In this document: positions 16,491-24,830 of the stretch, one piece after another
Layout: each line of letters opens with the position of its first letter
Position numbering within the stretch: position 1 is the first letter of the stretch
Source: an uncultured Eubacteriales bacterium
GTDB taxonomy: Bacteria; Bacillota; Clostridia; Oscillospirales; CAG-382
DNA length: 64,000 nucleotides
Direction: 5' to 3'
Assembly (NCBI GenBank): GCA_934502885.1
Contig: CAKSUT010000002.1
Location: 1-64,000, forward strand
The notes under the pieces: generated by a model
What the model was told of the DNA's origin: nothing
The model's database searches: none
The model's input: only the letters and a program-made list of their open reading frames with translations
Made by a program: the position numbers and the translations under genes

Positions 16491-17408
16491 ATGAGCAACA
16501 CTACGATATCGGAAACGATGAAACACTGTGCGGATCTCACCGAAAGCGGTCTTGAGAGCTATTTTGAAAGCATTGAGTGCGACTCACTTTGGAGCGAGGA
16601 GCTTTCGCCGCTGTTGCAGTCGATGAAGTACAGCATTTTTGCCGGCGGAAAGAGAATACGTCCTTTTCTCGCAATGCAGTTTGCGGCGATATGCGGAAAG
16701 AGCGGAAAATCTGCTCAAAACTATGCGGCCGCTCTCGAAATGGTACACACCTACTCTCTCATTCACGACGATCTTCCCGGTATGGACAACGACGATCTTC
16801 GCCGAGGTCGTCCGACGAATCACAAGGTGTACGGCGAAGCGACGGCTCTTCTTGCCGGCGATGCTCTTCTGACTCACGCATTTGAAGTAATTGCCGACGC
16901 TCCCCTGCCCTGCGACCTCAACATGAGAGCAGTAAAGGTGCTGTCCCGCTGTGCCGGTATTCTCGGAATGGCAGGCGGTCAGGAGATAGATCTTGACAGC
17001 GAGGGCAAGGAGATTTCACGCGAGCTTCTTTACCGTCTGCACGCAAAAAAGACGGGTGCGATGATAAAGGCGTCGTGTCTGTTGGGATGCATTGCCGCAG
17101 GCGTATCGGAGAATGACGGTCGTTATTCCGCCGCCGAAAAATATGCTGAGGAAATAGGTATTGCGTTCCAGATAGTGGACGACATACTCGACGTGGTCGG
17201 AAGCGACGCAAAGCTCGGCAAGCACGTTGGAAGCGACAAGCGGTGCGGTAAAACAACATACGTCACGCTTTACGGGATAGACGGTGCAAGGTCTCTTGCG
17301 AAGAAGCACGTTGCGAATGCCAAGGAGGCACTTTTGGGCGTGTTTGACGAATTGTCGGCAAAAAATCTCTGCGAAATCGCGCAGTTTATTGTTGAACGTG
17401 AAAACTGA
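16491..17408 (+). CDS. ispA: polyprenyl (farnesyl-type) diphosphate synthase
   Basis: A 305-residue all-helical isoprenyl synthase that condenses isopentenyl diphosphate with allylic diphosphates. The first aspartate motif is HDDLPGMDNDDLRRG and the second is QIVDDILD. GGKRIRPFL binds substrate. The ATG at 16491 has AAAGGA nine bases upstream, which makes it a better start than GTG 16485. Its place after xseB is typical for Clostridia, where it supplies C15 units for undecaprenyl phosphate. Confidence 0.95.
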   Translation: MSNTTISETMKHCADLTESGLESYFESIECDSLWSEELSPLLQSMKYSIFAGGKRIRPFLAMQFAAICGKSGKSAQNYAAALEMVHTYSLIHDDLPGMDNDDLRRGRPTNHKVYGEATALLAGDALLTHAFEVIADAPLPCDLNMRAVKVLSRCAGILGMAGGQEIDLDSEGKEISRELLYRLHAKKTGAMIKASCLLGCIAAGVSENDGRYSAAEKYAEEIGIAFQIVDDILDVVGSDAKLGKHVGSDKRCGKTTYVTLYGIDGARSLAKKHVANAKEALLGVFDELSAKNLCEIAQFIVEREN

Positions 17409-17445
17409 AAACCTAAACTCGGCACAGAAAGGCACGGTCTGACGA

Positions 17446-17904
17446 ATGAATCAACTCAACAGCATAGCGGACAACTACTACCTCGTTTCGGCTTTTATCG
17501 CATGGTTCTCCGCACAGCTCATAAAATTTTTCACACACATCTTCGTTCACAAGAAAATAGACTTCCGCAAACTTACAAGCTCGGGCGGTATGCCGAGTTC
17601 CCACTCCTCTGCGGTATGCGGTCTTGCGGCGTCGGTTGCCCTTGTCTACGGGTTCGACTCGGTTTCCTTTGCGATATGCTTTGTGTTCGGCATAGTAGTT
17701 ATGTACGATGCTGCAGGCGTTCGGCGTGAGACGGGCAAACAGGCGCGCATACTCAACAGAATGGTATCCGACGTCATGGACAACAAACCGGTTTACTTTC
17801 AGAAAGAGCTTAAGGAGCTTGTCGGTCACACGCCGCTCGAGGTTCTCATGGGCGGACTTTTGGGAGTTGCCGTGGCAGTTGCGATGTACTTTGTCTACAG
17901 ATAA
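17446..17904 (+). CDS. DUF212/YuiD-like divergent PAP2-type membrane protein
   Basis: A 152-residue membrane protein. GGMPSSHSSAVCGLA is the motif shared with acid phosphatase/vanadium-haloperoxidase-like proteins, followed by MYDAAGVRRETGKQ and a final VGHTPLEVLMGGLLG that includes a conserved histidine. The family (B. subtilis YuiD) is of unknown function; a role in dephosphorylating a lipid carrier has been proposed by similarity only. It is last in the operon, with a terminator about 45 bases downstream. Confidence 0.9.
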   Translation: MNQLNSIADNYYLVSAFIAWFSAQLIKFFTHIFVHKKIDFRKLTSSGGMPSSHSSAVCGLAASVALVYGFDSVSFAICFVFGIVVMYDAAGVRRETGKQARILNRMVSDVMDNKPVYFQKELKELVGHTPLEVLMGGLLGVAVAVAMYFVYR

Positions 17905-17947
17905 CCGAAAAAATGCGCGGTTTACTATCCGAACGCGCGGACGACGA

Positions 17948-17981
17948 AAGGGAGACTCAAATGAGCCTCCCCTTTTTTTAT
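17948..17981 (+). terminator. rho-independent terminator after the DUF212 gene
   Basis: The stem GGGAG-CTC/GAG-CTCCC is followed by TTTTTTT. On the minus strand the same hairpin is followed by TTTCG, so it may also stop the converging defence operon. Confidence 0.85.
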
Positions 17982-18013
17982 TGGTACTTATGCCGATTAT
18001 TCGCTTTGTCTCA

Positions 18014-18520
18014 TCAACGGTATTCCGAGGTTGCTACGGAAATTGTTGCCCGGTGACTTGCCTTTAGCTGTTCCTCTTCAATATCGGGATCATCAGCGAT
18101 GTTAACTCCCGACTCTTTCAATTCGCAAGTCAAACTGATAACATCAGCCGGAGTTGACTCCCGATAGACGCCGATTCCGATATTTGGAAATGTGAAAGAA
18201 TATCCGTTCTCGTCATCGATAATATTTCCGGAAGCGTGTTCCTCCAAAACTCGGTACAATTCGTCCGCATCCGCCTGAAAAGCCTGAATTCCATAGATAA
18301 CAGGCTGGATTTTTCCGTCAAGACCGGCAAGAAATTCGATGAATTCAAGTTTTCCGTCTTCGGAAAAATCAAGGCGAAGTTCACTTTCAAAATAGTAATA
18401 TGACTCCCCGACAATTTCCGGATGTCCGAGAACAGCTTCAACATCTGCCGTTGTACTGCCCAATCTGATAATTTTATCGCTCCACCGAATCCCTTGGAGC
18501 GGAAGTATGGTAATCAGCAA
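18014..18520 (-). CDS. conserved hypothetical protein, third gene of a putative defence operon
   Basis: A 168-residue soluble protein of unknown function. The start is TTG at 18520, the only start preceded by a good site (AAGGGAG, eight bases away). The middle has YYYFESELRLDFSEDG, then LEFIEFLAGLDG, then a C-terminal YRESTPADV and LKASHRATISV. I recognise this as a recurring hypothetical family in Firmicutes, often near toxin-immunity-type genes, but I cannot name it. It begins 20 bases after the CFI-box protein gene. Confidence 0.65.
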   Translation of the reverse strand: MLITILPLQGIRWSDKIIRLGSTTADVEAVLGHPEIVGESYYYFESELRLDFSEDGKLEFIEFLAGLDGKIQPVIYGIQAFQADADELYRVLEEHASGNIIDDENGYSFTFPNIGIGVYRESTPADVISLTCELKESGVNIADDPDIEEEQLKASHRATISVATSEYR

Positions 18521-18540
18521 GTATTACACTCCCTTACGGT

Positions 18541-18888
18541 TTAATATTTGTCCGAATAAGGCGTGCTAGCAACACCATGCTTATTTAATTTACTAACCAT
18601 ACTGTCTAAAATGTTTTTCCAGAAAAATCTAAACCACGTTTGATTGCCAAATATTCTTACAACAATAGGGCTAATTGCATAATAAGTTCTTATAAAGGTC
18701 CTGCCACACCATGAGGTATCTAAAGTGTTATCCCGGAAGCGACGAAGGGTCCACACTTCTGGACAGTCATAAGAGCCATATACGCATGTAGCAACATAGC
18801 AACCACTCTTTTTTCTTCGTTTTTTGGGTTGAAACATTTTGTCTACTTTTCCGAAAAATTCTTTTCCCGCTTTTCTGTTAGGGGACAT
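18541..18888 (-). CDS. CFI-box-CTERM-like small protein
   Basis: A 115-residue protein. The core CYVATCVYGSYDCPEVW then LRRFRD, followed by WCGRTFIRTYYAISPIVV, matches the 'CFI-box' C-terminal domain found at the end of varied bacterial proteins. The N terminus is short and basic (KKRRKKSG), and the last 30 residues are of unknown nature. The ATG at 18888 has no ribosome binding site. A strong AAGGAGG instead precedes an ATG at 18906 in the same frame, which meets a TAA after four codons. The gene may therefore carry a nonsense mutation in codon 5, or reinitiate. It lies between the nuclease gene and the 168-residue gene. Confidence 0.65.
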   Translation of the reverse strand: MSPNRKAGKEFFGKVDKMFQPKKRRKKSGCYVATCVYGSYDCPEVWTLRRFRDNTLDTSWCGRTFIRTYYAISPIVVRIFGNQTWFRFFWKNILDSMVSKLNKHGVASTPYSDKY

Positions 18889-18925
18889 ATTTTAGTATCT
18901 TGCCATTGCTTATTTCCTCCTTGAA

Positions 18926-20449
18926 TTAAAAATATCTACATAGCTGCTTTATTTTTCCATTACCTAACAATTTGAAAACTTTAGAAAAGTTGTCCGCATT
19001 TTTTAGTTCTGCCCACGAAAAAGATAGAATATCTTTGCTATAATCATCATCTGATTTGGAAATCCAAATGCCTTCTTTTGCTGCAATTACAGAATACTGT
19101 GCGTTAAGTAATTTGGCATAGCCTCTGGCTTGCGTTTTTGCCTCTTCCAAGAGTTTGTTTGATGGAATTGTTAGTTTTGCTTCTATCAAAAAATCTGCTG
19201 ATTGGTGTCCCGAAGAAACTATCGGATGAATTACAAAGTCGGGAATTAAAGCATGATTGTGATTGCCTATTTCAATATATAGTTGCTGTTGGTATTCGTT
19301 TTCAGCATACCCTAATTTTTTGAGGAACGGCTTAATAAGTTTGTTTTCCACATCATTTTCACGAGCGTAGATGTCATCCGTTTCATCAACAATGTATTCT
19401 AATCGGGGTAAATCGCTTTTCGCCATATCGAGCAGATGGTTGTATGTTGACGGGTATAGTTCCACACCATTGATCCCTTGCATATTCTTGCGTATAATGG
19501 GAAGATCTTTGAACAGCAAATCTTTTTGGAGCTGCTTTTGTGTTATTTGTCTTATCTTTTGAGGGCGTGCGATGTATGTACATCTGTAATAGTAAAAGAA
19601 CGGGTCATTAAATCCTACGGAAACACTCCTCCAAATTGAATCAATCGCACTGACGGGGGAGCGTAGATACATCACGATTAAATCACCGGCTCTCGTATCT
19701 GGATTGCATTGCCAGCAACTTATGATGTCGGAATTGTCGCCAAGGAAAGTGTCGTCCTTTGAGCCGCCTATAAAAAATACACTTTTGGGCTCCGGTAAAG
19801 ATTTAATAATATAGCTATCCACCCCACCGATATATTTCGGGGCAAAATCATATAAGAAAGCACATAACTCGTAGGGCGTCATGCCCTGTTTAATTCTAAA
19901 ATCATATAATGCAGCACAAATTTCACCGTAGTGGTATAGTCTCCCTTTGTAGTCTTTTTTGACCGGAATTGAGGGAAGCTGAATTTCAAATTCCTGTGCG
20001 ATTCTCTCTATCACATTGTAATTGTGTTGGAAATAATACGGAACAAATAGTTCTGGAAATACCATCGCAAAAAAAGTGGTGTAGTATGCAAGTCCTCCAC
20101 AAAACTCTGAAAAAATCTGATTGTCGGACAGTGTGCCACTGTCATTTAATCCTTGATAGAAAATATCCATTATATTTTCTATGCTATACTCGCCATCATC
20201 TAATTCTGCAATAGGATAGCAACCATACAGAAAGCCAAAATCTTCAATGTTGATACCGTCGCTTAGCTCCTTTAATTCTGAATACAAGTATTCCGAAATC
20301 GCTTTACTTGGGCAATATGTTTTGTGCAACTCACAGATTGTTCGTGCATAATCTTCTGTAAACGAATCGCAGAGGTTCCTCTCAAAAAAATCTACAACAC
20401 TTTTGCCATCAGCTTTTAAGTATGTATTCCATATATATTCATTGAACAT
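18926..20449 (-). CDS. EVE-like domain / PD-(D/E)XK nuclease, putative restriction protein
   Basis: A 507-residue protein. The ATG at 20449 has GAGG upstream; the longer frame to 20551 runs into the promoter. Residues 1-220 are unrecognised helical sequence. Residues about 224-300 resemble an EVE/PUA-type fold (CWQCNPDTRAGDLIVMY, SAIDSIWRSVS), which in other proteins binds modified bases. Residues about 360-480 are a PD-(D/E)XK nuclease of the HsdR N-terminal type: a Glu-rich helix, then PD at 403-404, D419 and E423-A-K425, followed by a helix with KTQARGYAKLL. The combination suggests a type IV-like enzyme that cleaves DNA with modified bases. Target and activity are inference. It heads a three-gene operon. 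Confidence 0.75.
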   Translation of the reverse strand: MFNEYIWNTYLKADGKSVVDFFERNLCDSFTEDYARTICELHKTYCPSKAISEYLYSELKELSDGINIEDFGFLYGCYPIAELDDGEYSIENIMDIFYQGLNDSGTLSDNQIFSEFCGGLAYYTTFFAMVFPELFVPYYFQHNYNVIERIAQEFEIQLPSIPVKKDYKGRLYHYGEICAALYDFRIKQGMTPYELCAFLYDFAPKYIGGVDSYIIKSLPEPKSVFFIGGSKDDTFLGDNSDIISCWQCNPDTRAGDLIVMYLRSPVSAIDSIWRSVSVGFNDPFFYYYRCTYIARPQKIRQITQKQLQKDLLFKDLPIIRKNMQGINGVELYPSTYNHLLDMAKSDLPRLEYIVDETDDIYARENDVENKLIKPFLKKLGYAENEYQQQLYIEIGNHNHALIPDFVIHPIVSSGHQSADFLIEAKLTIPSNKLLEEAKTQARGYAKLLNAQYSVIAAKEGIWISKSDDDYSKDILSFSWAELKNADNFSKVFKLLGNGKIKQLCRYF

Positions 20450-20531
20450 AAGGGTGGTTACCTCATTTCTGTTTTTATATTCTTTACCTACTGACTGCAA
20501 AAAAGGAATCGTATCCAACGAGTGTGTACAC

Positions 20532-20561
20532 ATTATAGCATGAAGGCACAAGACTATTCAA
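20532..20561 (-). promoter_or_regulatory. promoter of the EVE-nuclease operon
   Basis: On the minus strand, TTGAAT (20561-20556), an 18-base spacer and TATAAT (20537-20532), about 80 bases before the nuclease start. Between here and 20857 I see no gene. Confidence 0.65.
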
Positions 20562-20856
20562 GAGTGGTGTTGAAATTTGCCACATCAAAGTGTAACTTTT
20601 TTATGAACTGATGGCAATAGAGTGATTATAGTGGTATTCAACATACTCTGCATGCATTGAAATGCCAGACCATCGACTTGATAATCTTGTGTGATTCCTT
20701 GCGAAATCGTAGGCATTCACATTTTCTAACGAACTGCGTTCCTTAGGCGTGATTTGTTGCTTAATAGAGGTTTATCACGATAAAAACAACTATTCCACCC
20801 ATTTTTATCCTTGCCGTACAGTCGAAGAATAAACGATTTTCGCCCCTTAACCGCAC

Positions 20857-20894
20857 AAAAAAAAGACGACATCCAACCGAAATTAAATGTCGTC
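20857..20894 (-). terminator. terminator of the DUF4349 lipoprotein gene
   Basis: On the minus strand GACGACAT pairs with ATGTCGTC across a 14-base loop and is followed by TTTTTTTT. It lies about 120 bases past the lipoprotein stop codon. Confidence 0.85.
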
Positions 20895-21015
20895 TGTTTG
20901 TTTCCAATCCTACCTAACAGATGCTGTAATTCGTAATTTTTGATAGATTACCTTACAGGCACTCTGCTAACCGGCGCCCTTTTTCGCATTATTATTCTGA
21001 AATTTTCAAACCAGA

Positions 21016-22122
21016 TCACTTCTTATCGGCGCCGGTCTCCTTCTTTGCCGCAATTTCGTTCTCACGGTTCAGCTTTTCCGCTCTCTCGCGGAGGAGCTTG
21101 TTTTTTTCTTCGCGCTTTTTTCTCGAACGCGCCGTGCAGAGCTTTATTATGACAACCGCTATCACGATGATGACAATCCATGTAATTATCGCAAAGACGT
21201 TATACGAAAGAGCAATTGCGACGTCCTGCCAGAACATACCGAAGTCGCGCAGACCGTCGTTGAAGTTCTGAGACATTCTCTCTCCGAAGGTCTTGGGGAC
21301 GGTGGTCGGTGCGGTATACTCGATGACCTCTTTGACCGAAAGCCTAAACGTAGCGTAGCTTATCAGCGAATCGTATTTGCGGAGCGTGCCGGTCATGGTC
21401 TCTATCTCGTAGCGGATATCCGCAAGCTCCCTTTCGAGTGCAAGGACGTCGTCGAGCTTATCGGCATTTTCGAGAATTTTGAGGACTCTCTCTTCACGGA
21501 GCTTTGCGGAGTCGAGTCTTGTTTCGATGTCGAAGTACTTTTCCGTAACGTCGCTGTTATCCTCGCCGCTTTCGACGACTGCGCCTACAGTGACTACCTC
21601 GTTGCGAAACGCATCATAGTTTGCTATAGGTATTCTTATCACGAACTCTGAGCGTCTTTCGGTGGTATAATCGAGGCGGTTGCCGTAGCTTGTGGAATTC
21701 TCAAAGTATGCGCCGTATTTATCGCAGAGCGCTTTGAGCGACGCTATCGAATCGTCGTACTCCTTTGTCTGAATATTCGCCCATGCGGTGCGGATTATTT
21801 TTCTTTCGGTGACGGCGTCATCTGTCGAGAGCGACTGTTCCTCCGTCTCCGACTCATAGAAAACCTCACCGTCCGCACTTTCATAGCTTGCGCCGTTTGT
21901 GAAGCCGAAATCTCTCGGTGATTCAGAAGCTTCGGCTACTTTGTTGTCCATTGGGTCGTAGTCTCTCGATGATGCAGAAGCTTCGGCTACTTCGTCCATT
22001 GTGTCGTAGTATGTACCGTTTTTGCTTGCCGAGCCGCACGACGCGACCGACAGCACAAGCGTTGCGGCAAGAGCCGCTGTCATGGTTTTTGCCAAAATCG
22101 AGGTAAAAGTATTCTTCTTCAT
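21016..22122 (-). CDS. DUF4349 domain-containing lipoprotein
   Basis: A 368-residue membrane-anchored protein. Residues 1-28 are a lipoprotein signal with lipobox LSVASC. A low-complexity acidic stretch (about 30-95, with a repeated EASxSxRDxxxxxN pattern) leads into the DUF4349 domain (about 100-290), with a long coiled-coil helix pair around LDDVLALERELADIRYEIE. One transmembrane helix (about 305-330) and a basic, lysine/arginine-rich cytoplasmic tail follow. The ATG at 22122 has AAAGGAA upstream. The family is of unknown function and is thought to act at the cell surface. Confidence 0.88.
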   Translation of the reverse strand: MKKNTFTSILAKTMTAALAATLVLSVASCGSASKNGTYYDTMDEVAEASASSRDYDPMDNKVAEASESPRDFGFTNGASYESADGEVFYESETEEQSLSTDDAVTERKIIRTAWANIQTKEYDDSIASLKALCDKYGAYFENSTSYGNRLDYTTERRSEFVIRIPIANYDAFRNEVVTVGAVVESGEDNSDVTEKYFDIETRLDSAKLREERVLKILENADKLDDVLALERELADIRYEIETMTGTLRKYDSLISYATFRLSVKEVIEYTAPTTVPKTFGERMSQNFNDGLRDFGMFWQDVAIALSYNVFAIITWIVIIVIAVVIIKLCTARSRKKREEKNKLLRERAEKLNRENEIAAKKETGADKK

Positions 22123-22233
22123 AGCAGTTTCCTTTCCGCACCGTGGGTGCTTCGTGTTTTTTGATAAAGTCAATATGCCGCTATGTACGCTATGCTTATA
22201 CCGTTTAGACGATGAAAACGGAAAAAAGTTCCG

Positions 22234-23307
22234 TCAGTTGAATTTACTCTTTAAAAATCTCATTACCGCAAGCCAATCGGCACGGCTGAAGTAGTGTTTT
22301 CCGGGGCGGATATGGTAACCGATCAGTCCGTCATTGTACTCGTCGCCGGTTTTTGCAAGGTCTTCACCGCAGACAAAAGCGTTCTCAAAGCCTGCTTTTT
22401 CGGCAAGCTCGCCTGCGGCGGCACAAGAGAGAAATTCCGAGGTCGGATCAGCCCAAAGATCCTCTTCTGCACTGCCGACGTGGACGTAATGCGGAAGATT
22501 CATCGCTATGAGCATATGCTGGTCGAAGGGAAGCTCATTTTCACGGTCGGCGTACTTTGCAAACCTCGGACAGAACCAATACGGGAAGGTAGTGCAAATT
22601 TTCTCAATGTTCTCGCCGCTCTTACCACGGTGCAAAGCCGCACCCGAACAGCCGGAGTCGTTGGACACAGCGCAGAAGAAGCGTTTATCGAATGCGCCGG
22701 TAAAGAGGGCGGTTTTGCCGAGTCTCGAGTGACCGATAACCGTTGCACGGCTGCCGTCAAGCTCTTCTCTTGTGAGTGCGTAGTCAAGTATGCGGCTTGC
22801 CGCCCACGACCACATTGCGATTTTGCCGCAGTCGGTTTCTCCCCTCTCGCCGTTTTCAAAAAGCACGCCGGAAAGACCGTTTGTAAAGTCGCCGTCGTCA
22901 CTTGTCACGTCCTTATAGCAGAACGAAAGGACGGCAAAGCCGTTGTCGCACAGCTCCTCGGACGGGAGGTATCTGTCCGGTACGGAATCTCTGAAATTGA
23001 TGAGTATGAAAAACGGCAGTTTCTCATGCGATTTCGGTATCATGGTGTAAAACGGGAACGTAAAGGTTTTGCCGTCAAAGTCGGCGGTAAGCTCTGTTTT
23101 TTCGAGAGGCGCTTTACCGGCACAGAAAACATCGTCACGGCTCACGGTCTTATATGTAACCGAGGTCGGCTGTTTGGGGAAGTGTCCGTACTCTTCGTCG
23201 AGGAATATCTTCGCCGCCTTTTCACGGAAGCTCTCAAATGTGCCGCCGAGGTCGGAGTAAAAATCAGGGATCTGTCTTGCGGCGAGGGCTTTTTCAAGTT
23301 CGTTCAT
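22234..23307 (-). CDS. alpha/beta-hydrolase of the CE15 (glucuronoyl esterase-like) type
   Basis: A 357-residue intracellular hydrolase without a signal peptide. The nucleophile Ser is in VIGHSRLGKTAL, close to the G-x-S-R-x-G-K motif of glucuronoyl esterases, followed by NDSGCSG. The likely catalytic His is in the C-terminal GYHIRPGKHYFSRADW. CE15 enzymes cleave ester links between glucuronic acid on xylan and lignin alcohols; many bacterial relatives have unknown substrates. It follows icd by 34 bases with the same style of ribosome binding site (AAAGGACGG), so the two are probably co-transcribed, although no metabolic link is obvious. Confidence 0.82.
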   Translation of the reverse strand: MNELEKALAARQIPDFYSDLGGTFESFREKAAKIFLDEEYGHFPKQPTSVTYKTVSRDDVFCAGKAPLEKTELTADFDGKTFTFPFYTMIPKSHEKLPFFILINFRDSVPDRYLPSEELCDNGFAVLSFCYKDVTSDDGDFTNGLSGVLFENGERGETDCGKIAMWSWAASRILDYALTREELDGSRATVIGHSRLGKTALFTGAFDKRFFCAVSNDSGCSGAALHRGKSGENIEKICTTFPYWFCPRFAKYADRENELPFDQHMLIAMNLPHYVHVGSAEEDLWADPTSEFLSCAAAGELAEKAGFENAFVCGEDLAKTGDEYNDGLIGYHIRPGKHYFSRADWLAVMRFLKSKFN

Positions 23308-23341
23308 CGGTATATCCGTCCTTTTACGTATTTTCCAGCTG

Positions 23342-24559
23342 TCACATCATCTTCGCAAGTCTTTCGTTTACGGCGACGAGGAAGCCCTCGGTATCGACCT
23401 TGGTTTTGTTCGGGAGAGTGGAGATAAGTGCAAGGTCGCCGGTCATAACGCCGTCCTCTATTGTATAGATTGTCGCCTTTTCGAGCTTGTCCGCAAAGTC
23501 GCAGAGGTCGGGGGTTCCGTCAAGCTCTCCCCTCTTTCTGAGTGCGCCGGACCATGCGAATATCGTTGCGACGCTGTTCGTCGAGGTGCTTTCACCCTTA
23601 AGGTACTTGTAGTAGTGGCGCTGAACCGTGCCGTGTGCGGCTTCGTATTCGTAGACTCCGTCGGGAGAAACGAGAACGGAGGTCATCATAGCGAGGCTTC
23701 CGAACGCCGTTGCAAGCATATCGGACATAACGTCGCCGTCGTAGTTCTTGCACGCCCAAATGTAACCGCCCTCGGAGCGCACAACTCTCGCTACAGCGTC
23801 GTCGATAAGGGTGTAGAAGTAGGTGATGCCGGCGTTCTCAAACTTCTCTTTGTACTTGTTTTCGTATATCTCGGCGAAAATATCCTTGAATCTGTGGTCA
23901 TACTTCTTAGATATGGTGTCCTTCGACGAGAACCAAAGATCCTGCTTGGTGTCGAGAGCGTAGCTGAAGCAGCATCTCGCAAAACTCTCTATCGACTTAT
24001 CGACGTTATGGATACCCTGAATGATGCCGCCGGAGGTTTCGTCAAAGGTGTGTATAAGCTCACGTGTCTCTTTGCCGTCACGGTCGGTGCAGACAAGCTC
24101 GCACTTTGAACCTGCCGGGACTCTCATCTCGGTGTTCCTGTAGACGTCGCCGTAAGCATGACGTGCGATTGTAATCGGCTTTTTCCACGTTCTGATATAC
24201 GGCTCGATGCCCTTGACAAGTATCGGCGCACGGAAAACGGTGCCGTCGAGAATGGCTCTTATCGTGCCGTTCGGCGACTTCCACATCTCCTTGAGGTTGT
24301 ACTCCGGCATTCTTGCGGCGTTGGGGGTTATGGTCGCGCACTTGACCGCCACTCCGTACTTTTTCGTGGCGTATGCGGAATCGAACGTGACCTTGTCGTC
24401 GGTCTCGTTTCTGTGCTCGAGTCCGAGGTCGTAGTACTCCGTGTTAAGCTCGATATACGGCTTCAAGAGTATATCTTTTATCATCTTCCAGATGACTCTT
24501 GTCATTTCGTCTCCGTCCATTTCGACGAGAGGCGTTTTCATAACTATTTTCTCCGACAT
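23342..24559 (-). CDS. icd: isocitrate dehydrogenase (NADP+-type)
   Basis: A 405-residue dimeric type II isocitrate dehydrogenase. It converts isocitrate to 2-oxoglutarate and CO2, supplying glutamate synthesis in an anaerobe. PLVEMDGDEMTRVIWKMIKD is the family N terminus; TPNAAR, SPNGTIRA and RHAYGDVY follow, then NYDGDVMSD (metal-binding aspartates) and EAAHGTVQRHYYK (NADP site). The ATG at 24559 (MSEKIVMKTP) is preferred over an upstream in-frame start with no site. The promoter is consensus but is followed at once by a terminator-like hairpin. Confidence 0.96.
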   Translation of the reverse strand: MSEKIVMKTPLVEMDGDEMTRVIWKMIKDILLKPYIELNTEYYDLGLEHRNETDDKVTFDSAYATKKYGVAVKCATITPNAARMPEYNLKEMWKSPNGTIRAILDGTVFRAPILVKGIEPYIRTWKKPITIARHAYGDVYRNTEMRVPAGSKCELVCTDRDGKETRELIHTFDETSGGIIQGIHNVDKSIESFARCCFSYALDTKQDLWFSSKDTISKKYDHRFKDIFAEIYENKYKEKFENAGITYFYTLIDDAVARVVRSEGGYIWACKNYDGDVMSDMLATAFGSLAMMTSVLVSPDGVYEYEAAHGTVQRHYYKYLKGESTSTNSVATIFAWSGALRKRGELDGTPDLCDFADKLEKATIYTIEDGVMTGDLALISTLPNKTKVDTEGFLVAVNERLAKMM

Positions 24560-24600
24560 GGGTAAAACCGTCCTTTCATATATGTTATTCACGTTAAAAG

Positions 24601-24636
24601 CAAAAAAGACAAGGAACTCCCTCCGACCTCCTTGTC
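24601..24636 (-). promoter_or_regulatory. terminator-like hairpin at the 5' end of the icd transcript
   Basis: On the minus strand GACAAGGA (24636-24629) pairs with TCCTTGTC (24615-24608) and is followed by TTTTTTG. It begins at the expected transcription start of the promoter at 24643-24671. It may be an attenuator, a 5' stabilising stem, or a terminator for read-through from upstream. Confidence 0.7.
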
Positions 24637-24642
24637 TCTCAT

Positions 24643-24671
24643 ATTATACCAGAAATATCTGCGTTTGTCAA
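24643..24671 (-). promoter_or_regulatory. consensus promoter of icd
   Basis: TTGACA (24671-24666), a 17-base spacer and TATAAT (24648-24643): a perfect consensus on the minus strand. Confidence 0.85.
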
Positions 24672-24729
24672 GCGAATACCCAAATCTTAACGAAAATATA
24701 AAATATACCGCAGAACCAGCCGAGCTGTG

Positions 24730-24777
24730 AGGCGAAAACCTAACTTTCCGTCTCACGGTTCTTTTTTGCAGGCAGTT
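24730..24777 (+). terminator. hairpin with T run between icd and the ICMT-like gene
   Basis: CTGTGAGGCG and CGTCTCACGG form a long stem followed by TTCTTTTTTG on the plus strand. No plus-strand gene ends here, so the transcript it serves is unclear; it may act on the minus strand less efficiently. Confidence 0.5.
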
Positions 24778-24830
24778 TCTTATACGTCAAGTCTATAAGG
24801 AATGCGCCGGGCGATATGCAAACAACATTC

